This document shows, one piece after another, positions 29,669 through 37,641 of a stretch of 39,156 bases of DNA; position 1 is the stretch's first letter; each line of letters starts with the position of its first letter. The notes beneath the pieces are model-generated. The model made no database searches. It saw only the letters and a program-made list of their open reading frames with translations, and was not told where the DNA came from. Origin of the DNA: a virus. The position numbers and the translations under genes are program-made. Location: the IMG/VR virus record IMGVR_UViG_3300017957_000027, positions 1-39,156 of that record. The stretch is one strand, 5' to 3'.

Positions 29669-32434
29669 TCACACCTCGTCCCAGTAGAGGCCGTAGTCGG
29701 CCGTTGCGGTGAACGTCACGCCCGGGAGTCCGGGGTGCGTCTGGTTCATGGCTTCCTCGATGATGTGCTTCACACGCCAGGGAATGGAGCCCTTGGGCAC
29801 ATCCCAGGTCCCGTCCGTGCTCAGCGTTGCCCCATCGAGAGGGCACTCCACGACGATGCTGTCGTGGCACTGGTTGATGATCCCCGTCCCCGGTCCCCAG
29901 TGCTCGAACGGAATGGCGTCCAGCACTTCGAGGATGGCGATGTTCATCAGGCTCGCGCCTGCCGCCTGGATCGGGAAGTTCACGATTTCATTGGGGTTCT
30001 CGCCGTCCAAGAAGTCTCGGCGGCGACCCATCACGGGCTCGACCAAGAAGCCCTGCGTCTTGTACGCATCCATCTCGCGCTGCCAGCCCCACTCGAACCG
30101 GGCACCCTCCATCCACTTCTCGTGCATGGCCCGGACCTCACGCAGGGAGATGCGGAGGTAGGGCAGGCTGATGGTCCCGTCATCGTTGACCTGCTCGGTC
30201 TGGGTAATGACGCGGTGAACGGTCTCGACGGTGGCCCAGTACTGACTCGCGTACTGGACGGACTTCGCCAGTCCGCGCAGCTTCTTGGCATTCCCGGTGA
30301 ACTTGGTGCCCGTGGGCCACGGAGGCTCAGAGCCGGCGACCTTGGTGAAGCGGTCCCCGAACACGGCGTGCGCGGTCACGCTGCTGTGAGGGTCCAGTCC
30401 GCGCTCGAAGGCGTCGAGGTACTTGACCGACTTCCACCGCGCAGCCGCGATGCGGAGTTCCAACTGGTCTGCGTCCGCACCGACGAGCATGTGCCCTGGA
30501 GCGGCCCGGACCATTCCACGCAGCTTGCCCGGGAAGTTCTGGGCGTTGATGGGCTTGCTGGACGACAGGCGGCCTGACGTGGTGACGTGGGCGTTGTAGC
30601 CCGGGTGCATCCGTCCCGTCCGAGGGTCCGTGATGCCCCGCTTCTGCTCGCCCGTCTTCTCGCGGTAGAGCGCTTCTTGGTACTCCTCCTCGTCATCCCA
30701 GCCGAACGCGAGGTCGGTGGACGGACGGATCTTCGAGATGTACGTCCCGAGCAGCTTCTGGGCCTTTCGATAGTAGCGGACCTGCTCCAGCAACTCCTTC
30801 TGGTGGTCTTCCAGCGTCGGGATGGTCAGGCACGCACGGATGACCGCATCCGAGGTGGACGGGTCCCCCGCTTTGGTGAACCGGAGCTTGTCCTCGATGT
30901 TCGGTTCGAGTTTCCAGTCCGAGAACAGGAGCCGACGGAGCTGGAGCGTGCTGCCCGGGTTGAGCGGACTGCCCACGATCTCATGGACCCGCTTGAGGTG
31001 CCGCTCCCGCTTCTCGATGTACTCCTTCTCGTACTTCGCGCGGACCTCCTGATCGACGTACATGCCGACTCGGTGCATCCCAGAGCAGACGTACTGGAGG
31101 CGATGGTCACAGGCCATCACCGCGTCCTGCTGCCGCAGCGTCACCTGCTCCAGCATGGGCGCGAGCACTGCGTGGGTCACGCTCACGTCGTAGGCGCAGT
31201 AGACGTGGAGGTCCCGGTCCGTCTCGGACTGGGTGGCCTTCTTGTTGCCCTCTCGGTCCGTCTTCCACGACGGGGCGTCTGTGTAGATGCTGCCGACGAA
31301 CCCGAGACTGTGCGGCAGTTCCGACTCGACCAGTCGATGAACGAGCATCGTGTCGATGACGGGAGCCGCCTGTACGCCGACCTGTGCCTCAAGGCAGAGG
31401 TAGTCGTAGTACCCGAAGTTGTGGCCGACCTTGACCTTCGTCGGGTCGGTGAGCCAGCGACGAAGCACCCCGAGCACCTGATGGAGTTCGGTGTCCGGGT
31501 AGAAGCCCCAGAACTTCTGGCGCATCACGGCCTCGTCGGGCCGCAGGTACTTGTCAGGAACGGCTCCGATGGGGCGCGTCCCGATGACCATGACCTCCCG
31601 GTCCGTCCCCAGCGCGATGCACCGGATGTTCGCGACGAGGCACTCGATGTCATCGGTCTCGACGTCGCAGGACAAGATGGGGTTTCGGTCGATGAACGCC
31701 TGGAGTTCCGCCGCGCTCGGGTTGAACGTGATGTTCGGCGGGGTCCAGTTCATCTCGCCCCGGAAGAAGCGGAACGCCCGCGCCAGATCGCTCTTGAGGA
31801 CGTGGCTCCATCGCTGGTTGTGCATCACGAACGACGGGGAGAGCGTCGGGAGCATCTTGAGACTCCGGCCGTTCCGCTCTGCGTCGATGGGTCCGCCACG
31901 AAGCTCGAAGATGCCCGCGTTCTTTCCGACCAACTGCTTGACCGCAGTCGAGCCGACCGGGATGACGTTGGTGTACTCCGCGATCTCCGACTGGAGCCGA
32001 GGCGCACAGCAGGACATGGGCGTCGGGATCCTTGCTTCGAGTTCGAGCGTGTCTGGATCGATGCCCGCCTTCTTGGCGTCCTTGACCTTGGCCTTGTTCC
32101 GCTTCTCGATCGCACTGTTCTGACGCCGGAGCACTTCGAGGAAGCGACCCAGGTCGTTGTCCGGGGGACGGCAGAGCATCACCGAGGTCAGGTGAACGTC
32201 GTTCCGCCGGATGTTGCTCGCCTTGAGCATCCCCATCAGCATGTTGCCCGCAGGACCGACGAACGGACGGCCCTCGCGGATCTCGTGCTCTCCCGGAGCA
32301 TCACCGACCATGATGGCGATGTCGTTGGGATGACGCTCCGGCATGATGGGACCGTCCGCTCCGTTGAGCGGACAGACATCACACCGGCAGCCCATCTCCA
32401 TCGCGAGGCCCTTGTCGTAGACCCGATCAGCCAT
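29669..32434 (-). CDS. Uracil-DNA glycosylase / 3'-5' exonuclease / family A DNA polymerase fusion
   Basis: A 921-aa fusion. Residues 10-225 match family 4 UDG: GDAPGEHEIREGRPFVGPAG (44-63), CRPP (88) and iron-sulfur cysteines 18, 21, 88 and 142/143, with about 40 extra residues between the last two. Exonuclease: CDVETD (Asp257, Glu259), VGHNFGYYD, and YCAYD (Tyr412, Asp416). Polymerase: motif A DADQLELR (Asp654), O-helix Arg720, Lys724, Tyr728 and Tyr732, motif C CHDS (857-858). All key residues are present, so replication with proofreading is expected. Tyr728 occupies the Phe762 place of E. coli Pol I. The UDG part may recognise or remove uracil; phage SPO1 polymerase is reported to carry a related domain. 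Confidence 0.96.
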   Translation of the reverse strand: MADRVYDKGLAMEMGCRCDVCPLNGADGPIMPERHPNDIAIMVGDAPGEHEIREGRPFVGPAGNMLMGMLKASNIRRNDVHLTSVMLCRPPDNDLGRFLEVLRRQNSAIEKRNKAKVKDAKKAGIDPDTLELEARIPTPMSCCAPRLQSEIAEYTNVIPVGSTAVKQLVGKNAGIFELRGGPIDAERNGRSLKMLPTLSPSFVMHNQRWSHVLKSDLARAFRFFRGEMNWTPPNITFNPSAAELQAFIDRNPILSCDVETDDIECLVANIRCIALGTDREVMVIGTRPIGAVPDKYLRPDEAVMRQKFWGFYPDTELHQVLGVLRRWLTDPTKVKVGHNFGYYDYLCLEAQVGVQAAPVIDTMLVHRLVESELPHSLGFVGSIYTDAPSWKTDREGNKKATQSETDRDLHVYCAYDVSVTHAVLAPMLEQVTLRQQDAVMACDHRLQYVCSGMHRVGMYVDQEVRAKYEKEYIEKRERHLKRVHEIVGSPLNPGSTLQLRRLLFSDWKLEPNIEDKLRFTKAGDPSTSDAVIRACLTIPTLEDHQKELLEQVRYYRKAQKLLGTYISKIRPSTDLAFGWDDEEEYQEALYREKTGEQKRGITDPRTGRMHPGYNAHVTTSGRLSSSKPINAQNFPGKLRGMVRAAPGHMLVGADADQLELRIAAARWKSVKYLDAFERGLDPHSSVTAHAVFGDRFTKVAGSEPPWPTGTKFTGNAKKLRGLAKSVQYASQYWATVETVHRVITQTEQVNDDGTISLPYLRISLREVRAMHEKWMEGARFEWGWQREMDAYKTQGFLVEPVMGRRRDFLDGENPNEIVNFPIQAAGASLMNIAILEVLDAIPFEHWGPGTGIINQCHDSIVVECPLDGATLSTDGTWDVPKGSIPWRVKHIIEEAMNQTHPGLPGVTFTATADYGLYWDEV

Positions 32435-32708
32435 CAGTCTTGCCGCCGTCCAGAGCCACGAGAGGTCCGGGACCGGACATGGCCTTGACCATGCCCTTCA
32501 CGTCCCCGTGCATCCAACAGTCCGCGCACTCCTTGTACCGAGCGATGGCCCGAAGGCGCTTCACCTCGGTCTCAGGGCTCCACCGGGAGTACGCCGTCCG
32601 GAGTCCCCAACCGCGCCGGTCCATGTCAGGAACCCAGCGCTCACCGGAAGACCCCCGGACCAGCGTGAAGCCAATCCGGGGGTCTCGGTCGATGACCTCG
32701 ACTCGCAT
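32427..32708 (-). CDS. Small hypothetical protein
   Basis: A 93-aa protein; ATG 32708 overlaps the stop of the gene before it (ATGA), and its own end overlaps the polymerase start by 8 bases. It begins with a beta-rich half (MRVEVIDRDPRIGFTLVRG). A basic helical part with CADCW, possibly metal-binding with a nearby His, follows. The double overlap shows it is part of the replication operon. Function unknown. Confidence 0.72.
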   Translation of the reverse strand: MRVEVIDRDPRIGFTLVRGSSGERWVPDMDRRGWGLRTAYSRWSPETEVKRLRAIARYKECADCWMHGDVKGMVKAMSGPGPLVALDGGKTDG

Positions 32709-32974
32709 CACTCTTCCCCGCTCTCGTCTGCCAGCGCCTTCTCGGCAGCCTCCGCCCTCTCCATGAAGTGGAGGAGCGAGGACATGACGACGCAGAGGGT
32801 CGCCAGGGGCACCTCCGTCGGCGTCTGGGGCGGAACGCCAGAGGCGAGGGCTTCCTCCAAAGGGGCGACCACGGCGGGCAGCATCTCCTTCGTGAGGGGC
32901 TGGAAGTCCGAGAGCACGGGAGCGCCCACGATCTTGGCGGCCATGATGGGCTTTCCATCGGGTCCGAGAATCAT
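32708..32974 (-). CDS. Small hypothetical protein
   Basis: An 88-aa protein; GGAGTGAAAG precedes ATG 32974. Acidic and helical in its second half (HFMERAEAAEKALADESGEE), with a Pro/Thr-rich middle. No motif recognised. It is the first gene downstream of the large hairpin at 32991-33051, which may set its expression relative to the single-strand-binding gene. Confidence 0.7.
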   Translation of the reverse strand: MILGPDGKPIMAAKIVGAPVLSDFQPLTKEMLPAVVAPLEEALASGVPPQTPTEVPLATLCVVMSSLLHFMERAEAAEKALADESGEE

Positions 32975-32990
32975 CTTTCACTCCAAGCCA

Positions 32991-33051
32991 CACACCGACC
33001 CGGCGAGGCGGGGTCCCTGCGGAAACGGCCAGGGCTGTCCGGGCCGGTGTG
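32991..33051 (-). terminator. Large stem-loop between replication genes
   Basis: CACACCGACCCGG (32991-33003) and CCGGGCCGGTGTG (33039-33051) pair over 13 positions with one mismatch. Inside the loop, CCCTG (33015) and CAGGG (33030) can form a second stem. No T-run follows on either strand. It lies in the 93-base gap between 33068 and 32974, so it may act as a partial terminator or processing site, lowering downstream expression. Confidence 0.5.
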
Positions 33052-33067
33052 GGAGATGGTGCCGTGC

Positions 33068-33694
33068 CTACTTGGCCTGACCGAGCTGGGCGATGAGCTG
33101 GTTCGGGGTGAGACCGGCCATGCCGTTGTTCACCGGAGCAGCCTGGGGAGCGGGAGCCGCACCACCGATGCCGCCACCGATGCCGCCGATGGCGGGAGCG
33201 GTCTGCTGGGCCTGGGGAGCCGCGCCGCCGAGAGCGGAGCCGTTGCTGGCGGTGGTGCCCTCGAAGGACGCCTTCTGGGAAGCCCAGGAGGACGGCGAGA
33301 GGATCTTCATCTCGTCGTAGATGCCCGCGTCGCGGTCACCCGGCTTGTAGTAGACGTGGGCGGGGCGGTTGACGAAGACCTCGCGGGTCATGTTGATGAC
33401 ACCGCTGTCGATCTGCGCCGGGGTGTAGCCCATGCTCTCGAAGGCGGCGCGCCAGATGCTCTTCAGGCCCTCCTTCGTGTTCTCGTTGGGAACGGTGATC
33501 GAGGTGGTGCGGACGGCGTTGCCGTAGCCCTCGAAGTTGCCGATCTTGAAGACGAGGCGCATCGAGCCGGTGCTGTTCTGCGCGGAGTTGACGTCCACGA
33601 TGGTGCCCTTGTAGTAGCCCTCTTCGAGACGCTTGCCGCCTCCGGAAGCCTGGACGCCGGAGAGATTGATCTGGAAGTTGAAGTTCGGATCCAT
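33068..33694 (-). CDS. DUF669-like single-stranded DNA-binding protein
   Basis: A 208-aa protein; GAGGAATCTC precedes ATG 33694. The N-terminus FNFQINLSGV, then LEEGYYKGTIVDVNSA, then MRLVFKIGNFEGYGNAV, then the helical GLKSIWRAAFESMGY match the pattern of DUF669 proteins, found beside phage RecA-like ATPases and thought to be OB-fold DNA-binding proteins. From about residue 145 the tail is Ala/Gly/Pro/Gln-rich like bacterial SSB tails, but it ends GLTPNQLIAQLGQAK rather than acidic. It likely coats single strands for the polymerase and the Sak4-like ATPase encoded just upstream. Confidence 0.8.
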   Translation of the reverse strand: MDPNFNFQINLSGVQASGGGKRLEEGYYKGTIVDVNSAQNSTGSMRLVFKIGNFEGYGNAVRTTSITVPNENTKEGLKSIWRAAFESMGYTPAQIDSGVINMTREVFVNRPAHVYYKPGDRDAGIYDEMKILSPSSWASQKASFEGTTASNGSALGGAAPQAQQTAPAIGGIGGGIGGAAPAPQAAPVNNGMAGLTPNQLIAQLGQAK

Positions 33695-33752
33695 GAGATT
33701 CCTCGATGGTGTGGTGTGGTTGCCCCTGAAGAACGCCGGGGCCGCGTGTAGT

Positions 33753-34625
33753 TCAGATGATGAAGTTGTTGTTGTGCTGGGCCAGCGCGCGCTCAATGAC
33801 AACGCGGTCCAGCGCGTCCCGCATGACCCATCGGGCATACGGGTGGTCCGAGCCCGAGCCCACAAGCTGCTGGTAGAGTTCGTTCGCAGAGGCCGTCGGG
33901 TTTGCCTGCTGAGACAGGTACGCCGCGACCTGAGCGGTCATCTCTTCCTGGCCTGCGTGGATGTACGGCAAGGGGACGCCGCCGCTCCGCAGGATCTCAC
34001 GAAGGTTCATAGGAGCGGGTGACACCCGGGAGACGATGTTCAGTCGGTCCTTCATCACCCAGTTCCGGTCCAGACCGCACTTGTAGACGGACGGCCACGG
34101 CTTCCGCATGGGCTCCACATCGACGCGGAGAACCATGTCGCACCGCGCCGGGACCTGCTCGACGAGCTTGCCGACCAGTTCGGGACCACCACGACGACGG
34201 GAGCCGTCGTCCTTGGTCTTGGGGTCCACGCCCCAGCAGTTCAGGACGCCAACACCTCCGCGCTCAGCCAGCGCGTTCACGAGGTCGATCGCGTCGTTCA
34301 TCACGGTGTCCCAGACGTCATAGCCGTTCCGGAACTTCTTCTTGCACTCACGGACGGTCTCCCGAGCCATGCCCGAGAAGTCGTCGATGACCGTGTGGCC
34401 GCCCTTGGGCAGCTTCTTGATGATGGCCGTAGCGTTCGCCATCGTCTTGGCCGCGTAGCCCTTGGGCTCGTAGCCACAGACCTGCTTGATGCTCATCAGC
34501 CCGGCAGGCGGACCGCCCTTCTCGCCGGGCTGACCGATGAAGTCCCCTTCCGGGAACGTGTATCCAAGGTCTACGGTCTTCCCGACGCCGGGAGGGCCAT
34601 AGATGCCCGCCAGAAGAGGCAACAT
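33753..34625 (-). CDS. Sak4/RecA-like ATPase
   Basis: A 290-aa protein; AGGAG precedes ATG 34625. Walker A GPPGVGKT (10-17), a Walker B-type HTVIDDF (Asp81/Asp82), and a conserved-looking VGVLNCWGVDPK strand give a single RecA-fold domain. A helical C-terminus follows (about 215-290) that may contact single-strand DNA-binding protein. Phage ATPases of this type (AAA_24/Sak4) promote single-strand annealing or strand exchange and usually lie next to a DUF669 gene, as here. It has its own TTGACA promoter with flanking inverted repeats. Confidence 0.85.
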   Translation of the reverse strand: MLPLLAGIYGPPGVGKTVDLGYTFPEGDFIGQPGEKGGPPAGLMSIKQVCGYEPKGYAAKTMANATAIIKKLPKGGHTVIDDFSGMARETVRECKKKFRNGYDVWDTVMNDAIDLVNALAERGGVGVLNCWGVDPKTKDDGSRRRGGPELVGKLVEQVPARCDMVLRVDVEPMRKPWPSVYKCGLDRNWVMKDRLNIVSRVSPAPMNLREILRSGGVPLPYIHAGQEEMTAQVAAYLSQQANPTASANELYQQLVGSGSDHPYARWVMRDALDRVVIERALAQHNNNFII

Positions 34626-34663
34626 CGATGCTCCTGTTGTTCGTTCAGTCTTGGTGTGTGGAA

Positions 34664-34684
34664 GTCGCCGGGCTCAGTGGCGAC
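34664..34684. promoter_or_regulatory. Leader hairpin of the Sak4-like gene
   Basis: GTCGCC (34664-34669) and GGCGAC (34679-34684) form a perfect 6-bp stem with a 9-base loop that contains GGCTCAGT. It lies in the mRNA leader downstream of the promoter, or may be a binding site as DNA. Confidence 0.4.
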
Positions 34685-34703
34685 GTGGCTCAGTTCTACT
34701 GAG
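34671..34703. promoter_or_regulatory. Operator-like repeats over the -10 box
   Basis: CTCAG-TTCTA-CTGAG (34689-34703) is a perfect inverted repeat centred on the -10 box. GGCTCAGT occurs twice in direct order (34671-34678, 34687-34694). A repressor binding here would block the promoter; the HTH protein at 28724 is one candidate. Confidence 0.5.
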
Positions 34704-34721
34704 GGGGTACTTGGCTGTCAA
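34693..34721 (-). promoter_or_regulatory. Sigma70-type promoter of the replication genes
   Basis: On the minus strand, TTGACA (34716-34721), a 17-base spacer and TAGAAC (34693-34698). The start codon is at 34625, leaving a leader of about 60 bases. Confidence 0.7.
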
Positions 34722-34740
34722 TAGGTCCGGGCAGATTATT

Positions 34741-34992
34741 TCAGGCTTCGGCCATAACGTCTGAATGGACCACGAGGATTGACCGCTCCAGCAGCATGTT
34801 CTCGAACATCGAGATCAACTCGGGTCGAGTCATGTGCGTAGCGTCGGCGATCTCGATCGTGATCGCGATCATGGTGCGGGTCAGTTCAGCCGCAGAGATG
34901 TAGCCGACCTCATCCTCGACAGCATCGACCTCATCCTCGATCGCGTCGGAGATGCACTTGTGGATCACGTCTTCACGCTGCTTGGACATCAT
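34741..34992 (-). CDS. Small acidic helical protein
   Basis: About 83 aa; ATG 34992 overlaps the nuclease stop as ATGA (ATG 34989 is equally possible). Very acidic near the start (AIEDEVDAVEDEVGY), otherwise helical and hydrophobic enough for a helical bundle. No DNA-binding motif. Its coupling to the nuclease gene suggests a partner or inhibitor. The TTGACA promoter for the next gene lies just after its stop. Confidence 0.68.
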   Translation of the reverse strand: MMSKQREDVIHKCISDAIEDEVDAVEDEVGYISAAELTRTMIAITIEIADATHMTRPELISMFENMLLERSILVVHSDVMAEA

Positions 34993-35795
34993 CCCCACTT
35001 GCACTTCTCCAGATGCGGGCACCGGCCGTACCTGTGCCAGCATACCAGTTCAGACGTGACCATCGGCCAGTCCCGGGGGTCCTTCGAGTGCTCGGTCCAC
35101 TTCGCGATGAGCTTCTCAGCGAAGTCCACCGTCTCGGGGAACTCGCGCAGCATGTGCGGCGCGGGGGAGAGGTCGAACCGCTGGAACTTGATGTTCCCGG
35201 TGTGCTGGATCATGTTGATCCGCATCCCTGCGAGATCCGAGCCGTACCGCTGCTGCGCCAGCAGTCGGTACCCGTGCATCTGCCCGCTGATCGAGTAGAA
35301 CTCGCGCTGACTGGAGTCCAGACGGCTCGTGGTCTTGTGGTCCACGACCCAGACCCGGCCCTGTCGGTCCCGGTACACGAGGTCGAAGCGTCCGGTGAAG
35401 CGGTGTCCGCCGATCTGACCGTCCGCGAGGCTCTCCACCGCGAGGATCGTCCAGTTCTCCTGCCGGTACTTCTCCAGATAGGCGTCGATGACTTCACATG
35501 CGAGGTCCGCCCACTTCTCACTCAGCCCGCCCGCGAGGTCCGCGTATAAGCGGATCGCCTCCTTGGGTGTGTAGTACAGGTCCGGGTCTCGCCCCTGCTG
35601 GGACTCCATCTGCCGCTGGTAGTGGTGGGCCAGCCCGAGGTGGATCAGCGAGCCCTTGACCAACGGGTCACGCTCCTTCTCCTCCTTGTCCGGGTCGAGG
35701 TAGCCCCAGGCGTACTTCGCAGGGCACTCCAGAACCTGCTGGAGTCGATGCCAGCCACGCGGGCTGGGACCCGTCACAAGGATCCGCTTCTCCAT
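34989..35795 (-). CDS. Cas4/AddB-like PD-(D/E)XK nuclease with iron-sulfur cluster
   Basis: A 268-aa nuclease. KGSLIHLGLAHH (47-58), FTGRFDLVYRD (Asp138), VVDHKTTS (Asp152, Lys154) and QMHGY (172-176) are the RecB-family nuclease motifs. Cys24 near the N-terminus plus Cys252, Cys259 and Cys265 at the C-terminus fit the iron-sulfur staple of Cas4 and AddB. It would degrade or resect DNA ends. Together with the Sak4-like ATPase, the DUF669 protein and the Rad50-like ATPase it forms a full recombination set. There is no Cas1, Cas2 or CRISPR array, so an adaptation role is unlikely. Confidence 0.92.
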   Translation of the reverse strand: MEKRILVTGPSPRGWHRLQQVLECPAKYAWGYLDPDKEEKERDPLVKGSLIHLGLAHHYQRQMESQQGRDPDLYYTPKEAIRLYADLAGGLSEKWADLACEVIDAYLEKYRQENWTILAVESLADGQIGGHRFTGRFDLVYRDRQGRVWVVDHKTTSRLDSSQREFYSISGQMHGYRLLAQQRYGSDLAGMRINMIQHTGNIKFQRFDLSPAPHMLREFPETVDFAEKLIAKWTEHSKDPRDWPMVTSELVCWHRYGRCPHLEKCKWG

Positions 35796-37606
35796 CAGTC
35801 CTCCAGTTTGGAGAGGATGCTGTCTACCAGCGCTTCCTCATCTTCCATGCCGCCGATCGCGTAGCGCGCCTCGGCAAGCTCCGTGTCCTGCGCCACCTTC
35901 TCTACACCCGGCAGCTTCGAGATCAACTTGTCCGCGACATGTTCGTCCACCGTGTTCTCTGCCACGACGTAGTACACGACCACGGGCCGCTTCTGACCAA
36001 GGCGGCAGAACCGGCCTTCCCACTGGCGGACCTGCCCTGGCGTCCAGGGAAGCATCACGAACAGCGCCGCGTCCGTGTCGTGAAGGTTGATGGCCTCACC
36101 AAAGGCATCTCCGGTACCGACCAGCACGCATGGGCCGGGATGCTCCATGTAGTCGTCCACGACCTGCTGGCGCTGCGTCGGAGTCGATCCACCGTGCGCC
36201 GCCCAGACCTGCGTGCCCTTCAACTTCTTGCGGAGTTCCTCTCCGAGGGTGTCCACATCGCGCTTCCGACCCGTGAAGATGACGACCTTCTGCTTGCTTC
36301 CGACGTGATCCCCCACCAGTTGGATGACGGCCTTCCGCTTCTTGCTGGCCGCCTGGGCCAGCTTGCACTCCAGAATCGCAGACGGCCCTCGCTTGGCCGC
36401 AGCACGCAACTCCGCTGGGAAGCCGGCAGTCGGACGCCCCTGGTCCTCGGGAGCGACGTACACGCTCTGTCTACGCTTGGGAGGAAGACTGCGGTGGGTA
36501 TCGCGATAGTCGATGCGGTGGACGACGGGCGAGATGCGCTCCGTCAGTTCCTCCATGTTCGACATGCCCGTGGTGTCATATCCTCCGTAGATGCCGGGCT
36601 TCCGGTCGCAATAGCGGTTCATCCACGTTGTTGCTGACCCCCAGGAGTCGGGCTCCGCGAGGTCCAACTGACCCCACAGGTCACGCACACGGTCTTTGAC
36701 GGGTGTCGCGGTCGTGAGCGCACGACGGTCCGCCAGACGCGCCACCCGGGCTGCTGCGGACGCGGTGTTCAGGACTGGGACCATCATGGACCGCGACCCA
36801 TCATCGTTCTCGGTGATGAACCCACCGCGTGAGCGGGCCTCGGACTCTTGCGACCGGATCATGGCGGCGCGCTCGTCGTCCGTGCCTTCGAGTTCCGTGA
36901 GGGGCACACGGTCCCATCGCTTCGAGGACTTGCCCCGGTGGGACTCGTCGTAGATGGCGCTGGTCCAGGCGTACTGCTCAAGGATCGAGAGGTTGTGGGT
37001 CAGTGCTTCCCAGCCCACGATCACCACGCGGCGACCCGGCTCGGCCATGTACTCCTCAAGTGTCTGGGCAGACTTCTTGAGCGTGGACGCAGGCCGCACG
37101 ACGTAGGGGCGAAGGTGCGTGTACCGCTCGACCTCGCGGCCATACTGGAGACGACTCGCGGCGCGCGTGACAATGATGATGTTGCCCGGCGTCAGCAGGC
37201 CCCACAAGATTCCCGTCAGCGTCTTGCCTGCGCCTGTCGGATGCCAGAAGTGGACGCCGTTCTTGCCCCACGCGAAGCAGAGCGCGGCGCGCTGGTACTC
37301 CGTCAGGAATCCATCCAGCACGAACTCACGAGCCTCTGCTCCTTCTCGGAGTTCTTGCTCTACCTCGTGCCACTCCCTGGGGGCCGCGCTGGGGGGCGCG
37401 GCCCCCGGAGCCCACGACGCCGCGTGGAAGTGAAGTTGAAGTTCCTGAGCCTTCTGCATCGCCAGCGTCAGCGCGTGATGCGGGATGAGCAGGTCACTCC
37501 CGTAGACTCGAACGCCCGGCACGGCGACCATCGCCTCCCGGTGCGCGGGAGTGGGTCGGGAGGTCAGGGTGGCAACGACGTGGGCTGTCTGTGGGATCTT
37601 CCGCAT
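35795..37606 (-). CDS. SNF2-family helicase (second copy, divergent)
   Basis: A 603-aa helicase with an extra N-terminal region (1-100) that resembles the substrate domain of phage SNF2 proteins. Motifs: FLTEYQRAAL (Q-like), Walker A HPTGAGKT (122-129), IYDESH (218-223, DESH instead of DEAH), TTATP (298-302), KVVIFTGRKRDVDTL and motif VI RQWEGRFCRLGQKRP in the second lobe. GCAGGGG precedes ATG 37606. It shares little with the SNF2 protein at 13813, so the two are not a recent duplication. Its place before the nuclease gene (one-base overlap) points to replication or recombination. Confidence 0.92.
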   Translation of the reverse strand: MRKIPQTAHVVATLTSRPTPAHREAMVAVPGVRVYGSDLLIPHHALTLAMQKAQELQLHFHAASWAPGAAPPSAAPREWHEVEQELREGAEAREFVLDGFLTEYQRAALCFAWGKNGVHFWHPTGAGKTLTGILWGLLTPGNIIIVTRAASRLQYGREVERYTHLRPYVVRPASTLKKSAQTLEEYMAEPGRRVVIVGWEALTHNLSILEQYAWTSAIYDESHRGKSSKRWDRVPLTELEGTDDERAAMIRSQESEARSRGGFITENDDGSRSMMVPVLNTASAAARVARLADRRALTTATPVKDRVRDLWGQLDLAEPDSWGSATTWMNRYCDRKPGIYGGYDTTGMSNMEELTERISPVVHRIDYRDTHRSLPPKRRQSVYVAPEDQGRPTAGFPAELRAAAKRGPSAILECKLAQAASKKRKAVIQLVGDHVGSKQKVVIFTGRKRDVDTLGEELRKKLKGTQVWAAHGGSTPTQRQQVVDDYMEHPGPCVLVGTGDAFGEAINLHDTDAALFVMLPWTPGQVRQWEGRFCRLGQKRPVVVYYVVAENTVDEHVADKLISKLPGVEKVAQDTELAEARYAIGGMEDEEALVDSILSKLED

Positions 37607-37612
37607 GACCCC

Positions 37613-37641
37613 TGCGTACTACCGGATGGCCTTTCTGTCAA
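37613..37641 (-). promoter_or_regulatory. Weak promoter candidate before the second SNF2 gene
   Basis: TTGACA (37636-37641) with TACGCA 17 bases on (37613-37618). It lies partly in coding sequence of the gene before it, and the distance to ATG 37606 would give an almost leaderless mRNA. It could be chance. Confidence 0.25.

Noticed and set aside
24929-32488. Long plus-strand frames (24929-26404, 26494-28053, 30587-32488)
   Set aside because: They lie opposite the methylase, DUF2325-like, Rad50-like and polymerase genes, whose motifs are certain, and are rich in Arg/Val/Leu/His without domains.
33753-34625. ATPase considered as a genome-packaging ATPase
   Set aside because: Its neighbours are a DUF669-like and a nuclease gene and its layout is Sak4/RecA-like; no FtsK/HerA-type arginine-finger or membrane features are visible.
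34989-35795. Nuclease as part of a CRISPR adaptation module
   Set aside because: No cas1 or cas2 gene and no repeat-spacer array occurs in the window.
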